Shown here: one piece after another, positions 26,339-37,384 of the stretch
Layout: each line of letters starts with the position of its first letter
Numbering within the stretch: position 1 is the first letter of the stretch
NCBI GenBank assembly: GCA_029219465.1
Contig: JAQXTL010000002.1
Location: forward strand, 91,282-155,281
Origin: Methanobacteriaceae archaeon
GTDB taxonomy: Archaea; Methanobacteriota; Methanobacteria; Methanobacteriales; Methanobacteriaceae
Length of the DNA: 64,000 bases
Direction of reading: 5' to 3'
Translations under genes and position numbers: made by a program
The notes under the pieces: model-generated
Seen by the model: only the letters and a program-made list of their open reading frames with translations
The model's database searches: none
What the model was told of the DNA's origin: nothing

Positions 26339-29300
26339 CTATTCTCCATCAACGTATTTGTTTAAAGATTTAACTTTAATTTCATTATTTTGAATAGCTT
26401 TAATTGCATTTAAAACTGCTCTTGCTCCAGCTAAGGTAGTAACGTAAGGAATACCAAGTTCAATAGCAAGACGTCTAATAATGTAACCGTCTTTTGCAGA
26501 TTGTTTACCTTCAGAGGTATTAATAATTAAATCTACTTCATTGTTTAAGATAGCATCTCTGATGTTAGGAGAACCTTGAGATACTTTTAATATCTTTTCA
26601 ACTGAATCAAGACCGGTTGCATCAGCAGTACCTGCAGTTGCAATAAGATCAAATCCTAAATTGGATGCAGTCTCTGCAATTGGTCTAATTTTCTTTTTAT
26701 CTGATTCTTTAACACTGATAAATATTTTACCTTCTTTAGGTAATTCCATACCTGCGGAAAGTTGTGATTTATAGAATGCCATTCCGTAGTTTTCATCAAT
26801 ACCGATACTTTCACCAGTGGATTTCATCTCAGGACCTAAAACAGTATCGGATTCAGGAAGTTTTAAGAATGGGAATACAGATTCTTTTACTGCAACATGG
26901 TCTAACTTGATTTCTTTGGTTAAACCGAAGTCTTTGAGTTTAGCACCTTGCATAATCCAGGTTGCTACTTTTGCTAATGGAACTCCAATTGCTTTACTTA
27001 CAAATGGAACAGTTCTACTTGCACGAGGGTTAGCTTCAATAATGTAAACCATTTCTTCATCAGGTTTTACAGCATATTGAATGTTCATTAAACCTTTAAC
27101 GTTTAATTCTAAAGCTAATTTAGTTGAATTTTCACGGATAGTGTCTAAAATATATTCAGGAATAGTTTGAGGAGGTATTACACATGCAGAATCTCCGGAG
27201 TGAACACCTGCTTCTTCAATGTGTTCCATAATTCCTGCGATGAATACATCTTCACCATCACATAAAATATCCACATCAAGCTCAATAGCATCTTCTAAGA
27301 ACTTGTCAACTAAAATTGGGTGTTCTGGAGATACTTTTACAGCTTCTTTCATATATTCTTCAAGTTCGTTGTTATCATAAACAATTTCCATAGCTCTTCC
27401 ACCGATTACGTATGATGGACGAACAAGAACTGGGAAAGTAATTTCTTCTGCAATTTCTTTTGCTTCTTCAAATGAGTTTGCAGTTCCATATGGTGCTTGA
27501 TGAATGTGTAATTTTTCTAAAAGTTCAGCAAATAATTCTCTGTCTTCAACTCTGTCAATACTTTCGTATGGAGTACCTAAAATTTTAACACCTGCATTTG
27601 CAAGAGGTACAGCTAAGTTAATTGAAGTTTGACCACCGAATTGAACAATTACTCCGTCAGGTTTTTCTTGTTCAATTACTCCCATTACGTCTTCATAGGT
27701 AAGTGGTTCAAAGAATAATTTGTCAGAAATATCATAATCAGTACTTACGGTTTCAGGGTTGTTGTTGATTAAGATTGTTTCAATTCCTTCTTCTTTTAAA
27801 GCTAAAGAGGAATGTACACAACAGTAATCAAATTCAATACCTTGACCAATTCTGATTGGTCCTGCACCAAGAATTACAACTTTCTTCTTGTTGGTTGAAG
27901 TAAGTTCATTTCCTTTATCGTAACTACTGTAGTAATATGGGGTTTTAGCTTCAAATTCAGCAGCACAGGTATCCACCATTTTATATGATTGTTTAATGTT
28001 GAATCTTGAAAGTAAATTTTTAATATATTCTTCGGTTTGGCCAGATAAGTCTGCTAATCTTTTGTTGGAACAACCCATTTGTTTAGCTTTTCTTAAGAAT
28101 TCTTCATCTTCTAATTTTTCAGCAGTTACACTGTTTTCAAAGTTAACAATGTTTCTGATTTTGTATAAGAAGAAGTTATCGATATTGGTGAGTTCTCTTA
28201 TTTTATCGATATCCATTCCGTCTTTAATAGCGGAGTAGATTTGGAAATAGATTTTATCTGTAGGATTGGATAATTCTTCTTCAGTGTAGTCAATGTATTC
28301 GAAACCATCGAATCCCATATCAAGAGATCTAAGTGCTTTTTGGAATGCCTCTTCAAAGGTTCTTCCAATAGCCATTACTTCACCAGTAGCTTTCATTTGA
28401 ACTCCTACTTCACGACTTACGCCTTTAAATTTATCAAATGGCCATCTTGGGATTTTGATAACAACATAATCAATAGCGGGTTCAAAGGAAGCTGGTGTTT
28501 CTTTGGTGATATCGTTTTTAATTTCATCTAAAGTTAATCCTAAAGCAATTTTTGAAGAGATTTTTGCAATTGGATAACCTGTTGCTTTAGATGCAAGCGC
28601 ACTACTTCTGGATACACGTGGGTTTACTTCAATAACTTTGTATTCATCAGTTTCAGGGTTAAGTGCAAATTGAATGTTACATCCGCCTCTAATTCCTAAA
28701 GCTCTGATAATTTTAATTGATGCATCACGCATTTTTTGAACGGTTTCATCACATAAGTTTTGGATTGGCGCAACAACAACACTGTCTCCAGTGTGAATAC
28801 CCATAGGATCAATGTTTTCCATAGTACATACAATAATACAGGTATCTTCTTTATCTCTCATTACTTCAAATTCGATTTCTTTCCATCCAAGAACTGATTC
28901 GTCAATGAGAACTTGGTTGATGAAACTCATATCTAAACCATGAGTTGCAATTTCAATTAATTCTTCTTCGTTATGTGCAATTCCACCACCAGTACCTCCT
29001 AAGGTGAATGCTGGTCTTACAATAACAGGATAACCAATGTCTTCTACTGCTTCAAGTGCTTCTTCAACACTTTCAACTGCATGACATTTAGGAATTTCTT
29101 CACCAATCTCATCCATAAGATTTGCAAATAAATCACGGTCTTCTACGTCTTTAATAGTTTGAACATCAGAACCTAAAACTTTAATTCCATCAAGTAAGCC
29201 TAAATCTCCAAGTCCTGTTGCAATATTCAATCCAGTTTGTCCACCCATAGTAGGTAAAATTGAATCTACTTGTTCTTCTTCGATAATTCTAGCAACAACT

Positions 29301-29515
29301 TCCGGAGTTAATGGTTCAGTATAAACAGTGTCTGCCATATCAATATCAGTTTGGATAGTAGCAGGATTACTGTTAACAAGAACTGTTTCAATTCCCTCTT
29401 CTCTTAATGATTTACATGCTTGTGATCCTGAATAATCAAACTCAGCTGCTTGTCCAATTTGAATAGGTCCAGAACCAATAATTAATACTTTTTTAATATC
29501 CTTATCAACTGGCAT
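26339..29515 (-). CDS. carB: Carbamoyl-phosphate synthase large subunit
   Basis: Makes carbamoyl phosphate from bicarbonate, ammonia and two ATP for pyrimidines and arginine. The 1058-residue protein has the two homologous ATP-grasp halves (each with the SGPIQIGQ- or GAGPIRIGQ-type start and TxPGGRT-like loops) and the C-terminal MGS-like allosteric domain (about 925-1058). I chose ATG at 29515 because GAGG precedes it by six bases; an earlier start at 29548 would overlap carA. carA lies upstream with 22 bases between. Full length and no defect visible. Confidence 0.97.
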   Translation of the reverse strand: MPVDKDIKKVLIIGSGPIQIGQAAEFDYSGSQACKSLREEGIETVLVNSNPATIQTDIDMADTVYTEPLTPEVVARIIEEEQVDSILPTMGGQTGLNIATGLGDLGLLDGIKVLGSDVQTIKDVEDRDLFANLMDEIGEEIPKCHAVESVEEALEAVEDIGYPVIVRPAFTLGGTGGGIAHNEEELIEIATHGLDMSFINQVLIDESVLGWKEIEFEVMRDKEDTCIIVCTMENIDPMGIHTGDSVVVAPIQNLCDETVQKMRDASIKIIRALGIRGGCNIQFALNPETDEYKVIEVNPRVSRSSALASKATGYPIAKISSKIALGLTLDEIKNDITKETPASFEPAIDYVVIKIPRWPFDKFKGVSREVGVQMKATGEVMAIGRTFEEAFQKALRSLDMGFDGFEYIDYTEEELSNPTDKIYFQIYSAIKDGMDIDKIRELTNIDNFFLYKIRNIVNFENSVTAEKLEDEEFLRKAKQMGCSNKRLADLSGQTEEYIKNLLSRFNIKQSYKMVDTCAAEFEAKTPYYYSSYDKGNELTSTNKKKVVILGAGPIRIGQGIEFDYCCVHSSLALKEEGIETILINNNPETVSTDYDISDKLFFEPLTYEDVMGVIEQEKPDGVIVQFGGQTSINLAVPLANAGVKILGTPYESIDRVEDRELFAELLEKLHIHQAPYGTANSFEEAKEIAEEITFPVLVRPSYVIGGRAMEIVYDNNELEEYMKEAVKVSPEHPILVDKFLEDAIELDVDILCDGEDVFIAGIMEHIEEAGVHSGDSACVIPPQTIPEYILDTIRENSTKLALELNVKGLMNIQYAVKPDEEMVYIIEANPRASRTVPFVSKAIGVPLAKVATWIMQGAKLKDFGLTKEIKLDHVAVKESVFPFLKLPESDTVLGPEMKSTGESIGIDENYGMAFYKSQLSAGMELPKEGKIFISVKESDKKKIRPIAETASNLGFDLIATAGTADATGLDSVEKILKVSQGSPNIRDAILNNEVDLIINTSEGKQSAKDGYIIRRLAIELGIPYVTTLAGARAVLNAIKAIQNNEIKVKSLNKYVDGE

Positions 29516-29537
29516 ATTATAATCCTCATTAAATTTT

Positions 29538-30620
29538 TTAGTATTCATCCATCATTTGATTAAATTTGTCAAAAACATTTCTTGTATCGTTTGGACCAGG
29601 TCCTGCTTCAGGGTGGTACTGTATACAATGTAATGGCAATTCTTTGTGTGAAATACCTTCAGGAGTGCCATCATTTAAATTAATTTGGGTTAAAACTAAA
29701 TCAGTTTCTTTTAATGATTCTTTATCAATGGTAAATCCATGGTTTTGTGAGGTAATAAATACTTTTCCAGTATTTAAATCTTTAACAGGTTGATTTTCAC
29801 CTCTGTGACCAAATTTCATTTTATATGATTTTGCTCCAAAAGATTTAGCGATTAATTGTTGACCCATACAAATACCAAAGACAGGCAATCTGTTTGATAA
29901 TTTTTTCATGGTTTCAATAGTTTCAGATACCCTATCAGGGTTTCCAGGACCAGAAGTAATCATTAAACCGTTAGGAGAATAATCTAAAACAGTTTTATAG
30001 TCAACATCATATGGGAATAAGACTACACCAATATCTCTTTCCAAAAATGAGTTGATAATATTCTTTTTAACACCACAATCAATTAATGCCACTTTTTTAT
30101 CAGCATCTTCATTGAAAGTTTTGATTTCTTTTGTAGATACTAATGGAACAACGTCGATGTCTTCAATACGTGGTTGAGAACGTGCCATTTCAATTAATTT
30201 ATCATCAGAAATATCTTCAGTTGTGATTGCTGCTTTAAGAGAACCTCTTTCACGAATTTTAAGAGTTAAATCACGTGTATCAATTCCACTGATTCCCGGA
30301 GTCTTAAATTCTTTTAAGAAGTCATCCAAAGTTTTTTGAGGTCCGAAGTTAGAAACTTCACGGCAAACGTCACGGCAAACAAAACCTTCAACTTGAATTT
30401 TATCTGATTGATACCACTTCTCACTTACACCATGATTTCCTTCTAATGGGTAAGTAGACATTAAGATTTCTCCTTTAAAAGACGGATCAGTCAATGATTC
30501 GGTATAACCACCCATACCAGTAGAGAAAACGAGTTCTCCTAATTTAGTGGTCTCATAACCAAATGCATCACCTTTTAAAACAGTACCATCTTCTAAAGCT
30601 AATTTAGCTATTTTTACCAT
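29538..30620 (-). CDS. carA: Carbamoyl-phosphate synthase small (glutaminase) subunit
   Basis: A 360-residue class I glutamine amidotransferase that hydrolyses glutamine and channels ammonia to CarB. The N-terminal CPSase small-chain domain carries GYTESLTDPS; the C-terminal domain has the nucleophile Cys in FGICMGQQL and the His/Glu dyad in IQYHPEAGPGP. GGTGA precedes the ATG. It is the first gene of carAB, with its own upstream region of 244 bases shared with the divergent transporter gene. Confidence 0.97.
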   Translation of the reverse strand: MVKIAKLALEDGTVLKGDAFGYETTKLGELVFSTGMGGYTESLTDPSFKGEILMSTYPLEGNHGVSEKWYQSDKIQVEGFVCRDVCREVSNFGPQKTLDDFLKEFKTPGISGIDTRDLTLKIRERGSLKAAITTEDISDDKLIEMARSQPRIEDIDVVPLVSTKEIKTFNEDADKKVALIDCGVKKNIINSFLERDIGVVLFPYDVDYKTVLDYSPNGLMITSGPGNPDRVSETIETMKKLSNRLPVFGICMGQQLIAKSFGAKSYKMKFGHRGENQPVKDLNTGKVFITSQNHGFTIDKESLKETDLVLTQINLNDGTPEGISHKELPLHCIQYHPEAGPGPNDTRNVFDKFNQMMDEY

Positions 30621-30678
30621 TAAATCACCATATAAAAAAATATAAAATTACTTTCTATCTTTAATATATATTATTTTA

Positions 30679-30695
30679 CTATATTATTAAGGTTT
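30679..30695 (-). promoter_or_regulatory. Candidate BRE/TATA promoter of carAB
   Basis: On the minus strand AAACC is followed by TTAATAATATAG, the same BRE-TATA form seen before serA. It lies about 60 bases upstream of the carA ATG, leaving a leader of about 35 bases. Pattern match only. Confidence 0.35.
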
Positions 30696-30864
30696 GTTTT
30701 TTGTAAAAAAATTGATTTTAAAAAAATAATTATTTTCAACATGTCAATGCCATTAACACCAAAATTTGAATAAAAAATAACCTGGAAAAATTTTGTAGAA
30801 CCTAAACTTTAAATGATAAAAACTCTAAAAGATAGTTGTTAATTAAAATTTGTAGGAAATAATT

Positions 30865-32248
30865 ATGCAAAGTAAACTTGAGAAATATATTGTTTTAATA
30901 TCATTTATTTCATCAATTGTTGGTGTTTTTGTTATAAATGGAGTTATTATTGGAGTTCCAGACATTGCAAGAGAATTTGGAATGAATAATGAATTGAAAA
31001 TTGGATTCCAACAATTTTGTATTTGCAGCAATCATACTAACCGTTCCGGCAGGACAATTAGCTGGAAAAATTGGTTTTAAAAAGACACTGATTATAGGAT
31101 GTACAATAAAGCTAATTGGATTTATTGGAATTCTTTTAGCAACTTCTCCAGAAACATTCCTATTATTTAGAGCAATACAGGGAATTGGAGTAGCTTTTTC
31201 AAATGTTAGTGAACTAGCAATTATTGCACTTGGAATTAAAGAAGAAAGTCGTGGAAAAGCTCTTGGAATTACAGCAACAGGAGTTTATGTTGGTACCTCA
31301 GCAGCACCAGTAATCTGCGGGTTTTTAGTCGAAAATTTCGGATGGAAATCAATGTTTTACATCACAATACCTTTTTTGGTATTATGTATACTGTTAATGA
31401 TTTTCAAATTAGACAGTGAATGGAAAGTTGATGAAAAAATAAAAATTGACAAAAAAGGTTCTATTTTGTATATGATTGGAACATTTTTATTCATTTACGG
31501 ATTTTCCGATTTAGTAACACCAATTGGTAAAATATGTCTTATAATTGGTTTAATTTTCCTAATTGTCTTTGCAATATACGAATTAAGACAAAAATATCCT
31601 GTATTTAATGTAAAAATATTTAAAAATAGATCATTTACTTCCTACAATATAGCTGGATTTTGCGGTTATTTTGCAGTTACAGTTGTAACCACCATTCTAA
31701 ATTACCATTTTCAATATATTAAAGGATGGGACCCTGAAACAGCAGGTTTAATATTAATAATAAGTCCAATTATAATGTCAATTACAGCAATTAACGCAGG
31801 AAGACTTTCTGACAAATATCATCCTCAAAAAATTGCATTAATTGGAATGACAATAAGCATTTTCGCATTTATACTATTATCATTAGTAAATGCAAATACA
31901 TCATTGCATATAATTATAATTGCTATGATATTACAGGCATTAGGAATGGGATTATTCTCAAGTCCAAATATGAATGCAATTATCGGATCTGTTTCAAAAG
32001 ACAATATTACTGATGCAACAGGAGCTTTAATTACAATGAGATCTGTTGGTCAGACAATGAGTTTATCCCTTATAACACTTGTATTTTCATGGATTATGGG
32101 AAATTTAGAGTTGTCTTCAAAATATGCTCAAATGATTGTCCAATCTTCACAGACAATTTGTGTAATCTGTGCTTTAGCATGTATAGTTGGAGCAATAGTT
32201 TCAATAATTGGAATAAAATCAGAAAATAAAATTAAAAAAGAATTGTAG
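30865..32248 (+). pseudogene. Frameshifted MFS drug-type exporter (DHA2-like)
   Basis: The first part (30865 to about 30990) reads LISFISSIVGVFVINGVIIGVPDIAREFGMNN, described as the first membrane helix of the 14-helix DHA2 exporters. The frame then ends at 31080, while the rest of the transporter (VPAGQLAGKIGFKK onward, helices 2-14) runs in another frame to 32248. Two missing bases would restore the expected NWIPTIFVFAA: one near 30992-30999 and one T in the run at 31015-31018. Intact length would be about 461 residues. It lies tail to tail with a broken ATP-grasp ligase gene, which may have made its cargo. Confidence 0.78.
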
Positions 32249-33945
32249 CTATCTTTTAGATGCTACAATAGTATCTTTTATATGATACGGAGGAAGTTCA
32301 ATTTTTAAGTCTAATAACTTAATTAGTGCTTCAACACCTCTTCTTCCACCATTAAATAGTTGATATGAGGATTTTGGAATAATTATGACTCCACCTGTTT
32401 TTACGTTTTCAAAACAGTTCAATAATATTTTTACAATATCATCAATTTTATATTCAAACATAATGTCATTCAAATTCAAAATTATATAATCGAATCCGGA
32501 TACTACTGGTGAAATCTCATCAGGATGAAGCTGCAATATACCACATCCATCAACAAATTTATCACTTACCAATAATCCAGTACCATATTTGGAATTAGAT
32601 TTTATTAATTCCTTAAGATTATCCAAGTCATTTTGCAAATCTCCCTTGTTAATAGGATTTTTTTCACTTAAAACTAATGGAAATGCATGTTTTTCAACAT
32701 TTCTTAGATAATCAATATTGTTTTGTATTACGTCATAATCCTTGTGAGCCAAAAATACAGTACCACAGGAACCAAATAGATCTTTGGTTTTAGGAAATAC
32801 CTTCATATCAGTTTCATTAACATCAACCATTTTTGTCTTTACATGACTTCTTAATTTGACACTGATGTTTGACATTGGAGATGCAATAGCTGCAATTTCA
32901 TCTGGTACAATGAAGAATTTTACTGCACCATAAGCATATAACTGATATTTCTGTTTTAATTTTTCTTTGAAGTGATCAGGTTTTAAATAAGCATCCAAAA
33001 TACAATCAGTTTCATGATGACCTGCAATCTTGTCTAAAAATTCTGCAGTCATCCCACCACCACATGGACGACAGTTAACTTCAATTAGTACTGGACCATT
33101 TTCATCAATCATATATTCACCGTGAACAGGACCATATTGAATTCCCATTGCATCTGCAACATCATATGCATATTCAATCATCTCTGCTTCGGCAATATTT
33201 AATTCATTTACAGTTTCACAAGTATCATAAATTATAGCACCCTCAGCAGTTTTTATTTTATTATATTTCCAAACTAAGGTTACACGATGCATACCTTCAC
33301 ATGAAACAGTATTTACAATATATTCATCACCAACAATGCACTCCTGAACAAGCATTTCACTTAAAGCTTCACCATAAAGATTTGTTTTAGAAAATGAATC
33401 TTCCAAATCACTAATCATTTCCTGCTTATTTGAACAAATATGTACACCAACAGACCCTGCACTGGATGTTGGCTTTAAAACTACTTCTTTTAGTCCTTCA
33501 GCATCATAAAATTCAATTGCCTCATCAATAGATGAAACAACTTTTCATCTAATTGAACGAAGTCCCCGTTCACGTATTCTATTTTGCATTTCATTTTTTA
33601 GAGTCATTGCATCAATATTTTCAATAGAGTTACCTTTTAAATTTAAATCGTAAGCCAGTCTCGTTGCTAAAACAACCCCTTTTCAGTACCAGGTAAAATT
33701 AAAAGAGGATCATATTGCCTAACCAATTCAAGAGTATCCTCGTAAGATTCCTGTTCATGAATTAATTCAACATTTTTAATGTGAGCATGAGATGTAAAAA
33801 CAAGCTCACCAAATTTTTGGCCATCTTCAGAGTCAATAGGACGAGTATCTAAAAAAATAGGATTGTAACCACGGTTAACTACATCCTCAACAAAATTAAT
33901 TGAAGTAGAACCACAATTTACAATAATTATATTTCGTTTAGTCAT
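32249..33945 (-). pseudogene. Broken ATP-grasp ligase (BacD/PylC-like)
   Basis: One long gene in three pieces. The N-terminal pre-ATP-grasp domain runs from 33945 to about 33680 (IIIVNCGSTSINFVEDV, LILPGTEKG). A missing G in the run at 33676-33679 shifts the frame; the next piece continues VVLATRLAYDL and has TGA at 33545-33547, where one base change restores a codon (probably GGA). The rest (33418-32249) holds the ATP-grasp core (EMLVQECIVGDEY, PVLIEVNCRPCGGG) and a C-terminal domain with a methyltransferase-like end (TGGVIIIPKS). Members join amino acids or make dipeptide-like products. Intact length would be about 566 residues. Confidence 0.75.
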
Positions 33946-34070
33946 GATAATAATTATGTGCGAACCCATATTTAAAATTTAGGTATACGTAAATTTTATT
34001 AAAAAGATAATGAATTTATAAATGATAAACAGATTATTAAACATATCAAATTTATAACGAGAACAAAACC

Positions 34071-35591
34071 ATGGACGAAAAATCTGAAGAAATAATCAAA
34101 AAGCATATGCAGAATACCAAAGAATACTCCAAATTCAAAAAACTCATAAAAGATACAAAAGTTTATGAAACTCCAAAAGAATTAACCGGAGAATTAAGAC
34201 CCTACCAAAAAATAGGCTATTCCTGGTTAGTTCAAAACATTAAACACCATTTTGGATGCATATTAGCTGATGATATGGGGCTTGGAAAAACAATTCAGGT
34301 TTTAACAACCATTCTTCATTTTAAAGAGGAAAATCCCTTTGATAATGAACCTGCATTAATTATTGTGCCACCTACATTGATACCAAACTGGGAAAATGAG
34401 ATTAAAAAGTTTACACCAACACTTTCCTATTACATATACCATGGTTCAAACAGAACATTTCCTTTTGAAGACTATGACATTATTTTAACATCATATGGAG
34501 TAGTCAGACTTGATTTAGACATGTTTTTAGACAAAGAATGGTTTATTTGTGTTATTGATGAAGCGCAAAACATTAAAAATCCAAATACACAACAAACTAA
34601 AGCTATTAAAAGTGTAGAAGCAACCAATAAAATTGCTCTAACAGGAACACCAATTGAAAATAAACTAACTGATTACTGGTCAATATTTGATTTTGTAAAC
34701 AAAGGATACTTATCCAGTCTTGATAACTTTAAAACAAAATTTGTTTATAGAATTGAGAGATTAGAAGAAGAATCTACTCTTGAGAAGTTTAAAACAATAA
34801 CCAAACCATTTGTATTAAGACGTCTTAAAAGTGATGATAATATCAAACATGAGCTTCCAGACAAAATTGTAAATGATATTTACTGTTCTTTAACAAAAAA
34901 GCAGATAAAATTGTATAATGCAATAATGGAAGGAATTTTTGAAGAATTAGATGGAAAAACAGGAATTGAAAGAAAAGGAATTATTTTAAATATTATTACT
35001 GGATTAAAACAGGTATGTAACCACCCAGCCCAATATTTACGCTCAGGTAATCCTAAAATTTCTGAATCAGGAAAAATGGAATTGTTAATTACAATTTTGG
35101 AAAATATTTTAGATGTTGATGAAAAAGTTATAATTTTTACCCAATATGCAAAAATGGGTGAAATCATACAGAAATTAGTTTCTAAAAAGCTAAAAACAGA
35201 TGTTTTATTTTTACACGGCTCACTTACACAGGAAAAAAGAGCAAATGTGATTTCAACATTCCAGGAAGATGAAGACCACAAGATCTTAGTTGCAACACTT
35301 AAAACAGGTGGTGTCGGATTGAACCTGACTGCTGCTCAAAATGTAATCCACTATGATTTATGGTGGAATCCTGCAATTGAAAACCAAGCAACAGACAGAG
35401 TCCATCGTATTGGCCAGAAAAAAGATGTAATGGTATATCGTTTCATCACAAAAGGAACATTAGAAGAAGTAATTGATGAAATGAGTAAAAATAAAATAGA
35501 TTTAGCAAAAAAAGCTATTAGTAATGATGAAACTTTCATTACCGAAATGAGTGATGAAGAACTTAAGGAAAAATTATCCTTAAGAATCTAA
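34071..35591 (+). CDS. SNF2-family ATP-dependent helicase/translocase, short form
   Basis: A 506-residue Swi2/Snf2 protein with both RecA-like domains: Q-like motif LRPYQKIGYSWL, Walker A DDMGLGKT at about 67-74, DEAQ box IDEAQN, and the C-terminal helicase domain with TGGVGLNLTAAQ and DRVHRIGQ. Prokaryotic relatives usually carry several hundred more residues on the N-terminal side; only about 40 remain here, and the DNA upstream has no coding continuation, so it is a short form or truncated. No ribosome site is evident. The 3' end overlaps nadC by 12 bases on the opposite strand. Confidence 0.88.
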   Translation: MDEKSEEIIKKHMQNTKEYSKFKKLIKDTKVYETPKELTGELRPYQKIGYSWLVQNIKHHFGCILADDMGLGKTIQVLTTILHFKEENPFDNEPALIIVPPTLIPNWENEIKKFTPTLSYYIYHGSNRTFPFEDYDIILTSYGVVRLDLDMFLDKEWFICVIDEAQNIKNPNTQQTKAIKSVEATNKIALTGTPIENKLTDYWSIFDFVNKGYLSSLDNFKTKFVYRIERLEEESTLEKFKTITKPFVLRRLKSDDNIKHELPDKIVNDIYCSLTKKQIKLYNAIMEGIFEELDGKTGIERKGIILNIITGLKQVCNHPAQYLRSGNPKISESGKMELLITILENILDVDEKVIIFTQYAKMGEIIQKLVSKKLKTDVLFLHGSLTQEKRANVISTFQEDEDHKILVATLKTGGVGLNLTAAQNVIHYDLWWNPAIENQATDRVHRIGQKKDVMVYRFITKGTLEEVIDEMSKNKIDLAKKAISNDETFITEMSDEELKEKLSLRI

Positions 35592-36413
35592 CTCCATTTT
35601 TAAGCTGAAATTTAAACTTCTAGATGAATGAGTCAAAGCTCCAATTGAAATAATGTCAACACCATACTCAACATAATCCAAGATATTTTCTTCAGTAATA
35701 CCACCGGAGACTTCAATTAAAGAGTTTTCGCGAATTCCCAAGTTTTCAAGTTCACTAATTACCTCTTTAACTTCTTCACCAGACATATTATCAAGCATTA
35801 CAATATCAGCTTTGTTTTCAACACATTCAATAGCATCAGACAATGTTTCAACTTCAATTTCGATTTTTTTAGAAAAACTGACATTAGCTTTAGCTTTTAA
35901 AAGAGCATCCAATGGAGAATCGCAAACTGCAATATGATTATCCTTAATTAAAACCATGTCATCTAAACTAAAACGGTGAGTATCTACCCCACCAACTTTT
36001 AGAGCATATTTATCAAATTTAGCTAAAGCAGGAGAAGTTTTACGGGTTCCAGCAATTTTTACACCATAATCTTTAACTAAAGAAGAATAATGATTAGCAG
36101 CACTAGCTACACCACTCATTCTCATTGATAAATTAAGTGCAGTTCTTTCAAGAAGCAATATTGTCCTTGCATTACCCCTAAGAGACATTAATAAATCTTT
36201 TTTTGAAATTGCAGCACCATCTTCCACATATGATACAACTTCAACTCCATACTCTTCAAATAATTCTTTAACAAGATTCATTCCTGCTAAAATACCTTCA
36301 TCTTTAGAAATAATATATGCATTAACATCCAAATCCTTATCAACAACAGATTCAGAGGTTACATCCCCAAATCCTTTGTCTTCTTCAAGCATATATTCAA
36401 TAATCTTATCCAA
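35580..36413 (-). CDS. nadC: Nicotinate-nucleotide pyrophosphorylase (carboxylating)
   Basis: Converts quinolinate and PRPP to nicotinate mononucleotide and CO2. The 277-residue protein has the family's N-terminal sandwich and open alpha/beta barrel with GTRKTSPALAKFDKYA at about 119-134, LIKDNHI and EVSGGITEENI. Together with nadX and nadA in this window it makes the de novo NAD pathway. Single gene between SNF2 and RNase Z; its last 12 bases overlap the SNF2 gene end. Confidence 0.95.
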   Translation of the reverse strand: MDKIIEYMLEEDKGFGDVTSESVVDKDLDVNAYIISKDEGILAGMNLVKELFEEYGVEVVSYVEDGAAISKKDLLMSLRGNARTILLLERTALNLSMRMSGVASAANHYSSLVKDYGVKIAGTRKTSPALAKFDKYALKVGGVDTHRFSLDDMVLIKDNHIAVCDSPLDALLKAKANVSFSKKIEIEVETLSDAIECVENKADIVMLDNMSGEEVKEVISELENLGIRENSLIEVSGGITEENILDYVEYGVDIISIGALTHSSRSLNFSLKMELDS

Positions 36414-36481
36414 AAAATCACCAAAATTTAATTATTATAAATAATATATAATATTTTTATAATATAAAAATAAGTGATTAT

Positions 36482-37375
36482 ATGGAAATTATATTTTTAG
36501 GAACCTCATCCGCAGTACATACTCACAATAGAAACCATCCTGCAATTATTTTAAAAGCATTTGGTGAGACTATGTTGTTTGATTGTGGTGAAGGAACACA
36601 AAAACAATTAATTTTTGCTAAAGTAAGCCCTATGAAAATATCCAAGATATTTCTTAGCCATTATCACGGAGATCACATTTTAGGCCTTCCAGGACTTTTA
36701 CAATCCATGAATTTTAGAGGAAGGGAAACAAAATTAACAATTTACGGACCTAAAGGAATAAATGATTTAAAAAATGCAATATTTAACTTAGGATACTGTA
36801 AAATTGATTTTCCAATCGAATTTATTGAAATTGGCACACAAACCATTGAGAGCTGTGAAGAATATATCATAAAATCACAAAACGTTAAACACAAAGTTCC
36901 AAGTTTAGCATATTCCATTGAAGAGCTTAAAAAACCGAGATTCCTTCGTGAAAAAGCTATTGAGTTAGGCATTCCTGTCGGACCTGCTTTTGGAAGACTT
37001 CACAATGGAGAAGAAGTTGAAGTTGACGGGAAAATCATAAAACCAGAACAGGTACTTGGACCTGCAAGAAAAGGTGAAAAAATAACCTATTCTGGAGATA
37101 CTGCACCTTGTGAAGAAATGATTGAGTTTGCAAAAGATTCAACAGTACTTATTCATGAATCCACATATGTAAACGAAGATGCAGACAAAGCAGAGGAAAA
37201 TTCACATTCCACATCATCTGATGCAGCAAGAATAGCCCTTCAAAGTAATTCCAAACAATTAATCTTAACACATTTCAGTACAAGATACACAACATTTGAT
37301 GATTTGCTAAAACAGGCTGAGGAAATCTTTGAAAATACAAAATTAGCTAAAGACTTTATGACAATTGAAATTTAA
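36482..37375 (+). CDS. rnz: Ribonuclease Z (tRNA 3' endonuclease)
   Basis: A 297-residue metallo-beta-lactamase-fold nuclease that removes 3' trailers from tRNA precursors. The zinc motif is SHYHGDHILGL near residues 60-70, with further ligands in YSGDTAPC and LTHFSTRY. GTAST-like start FLGTSSAVHTHNRNHP is typical. The short form length and motifs are complete. The mscS-like gene follows after 9 bases, so they are likely cotranscribed. Confidence 0.95.
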   Translation: MEIIFLGTSSAVHTHNRNHPAIILKAFGETMLFDCGEGTQKQLIFAKVSPMKISKIFLSHYHGDHILGLPGLLQSMNFRGRETKLTIYGPKGINDLKNAIFNLGYCKIDFPIEFIEIGTQTIESCEEYIIKSQNVKHKVPSLAYSIEELKKPRFLREKAIELGIPVGPAFGRLHNGEEVEVDGKIIKPEQVLGPARKGEKITYSGDTAPCEEMIEFAKDSTVLIHESTYVNEDADKAEENSHSTSSDAARIALQSNSKQLILTHFSTRYTTFDDLLKQAEEIFENTKLAKDFMTIEI

Positions 37376-37384
37376 GATGATAAT

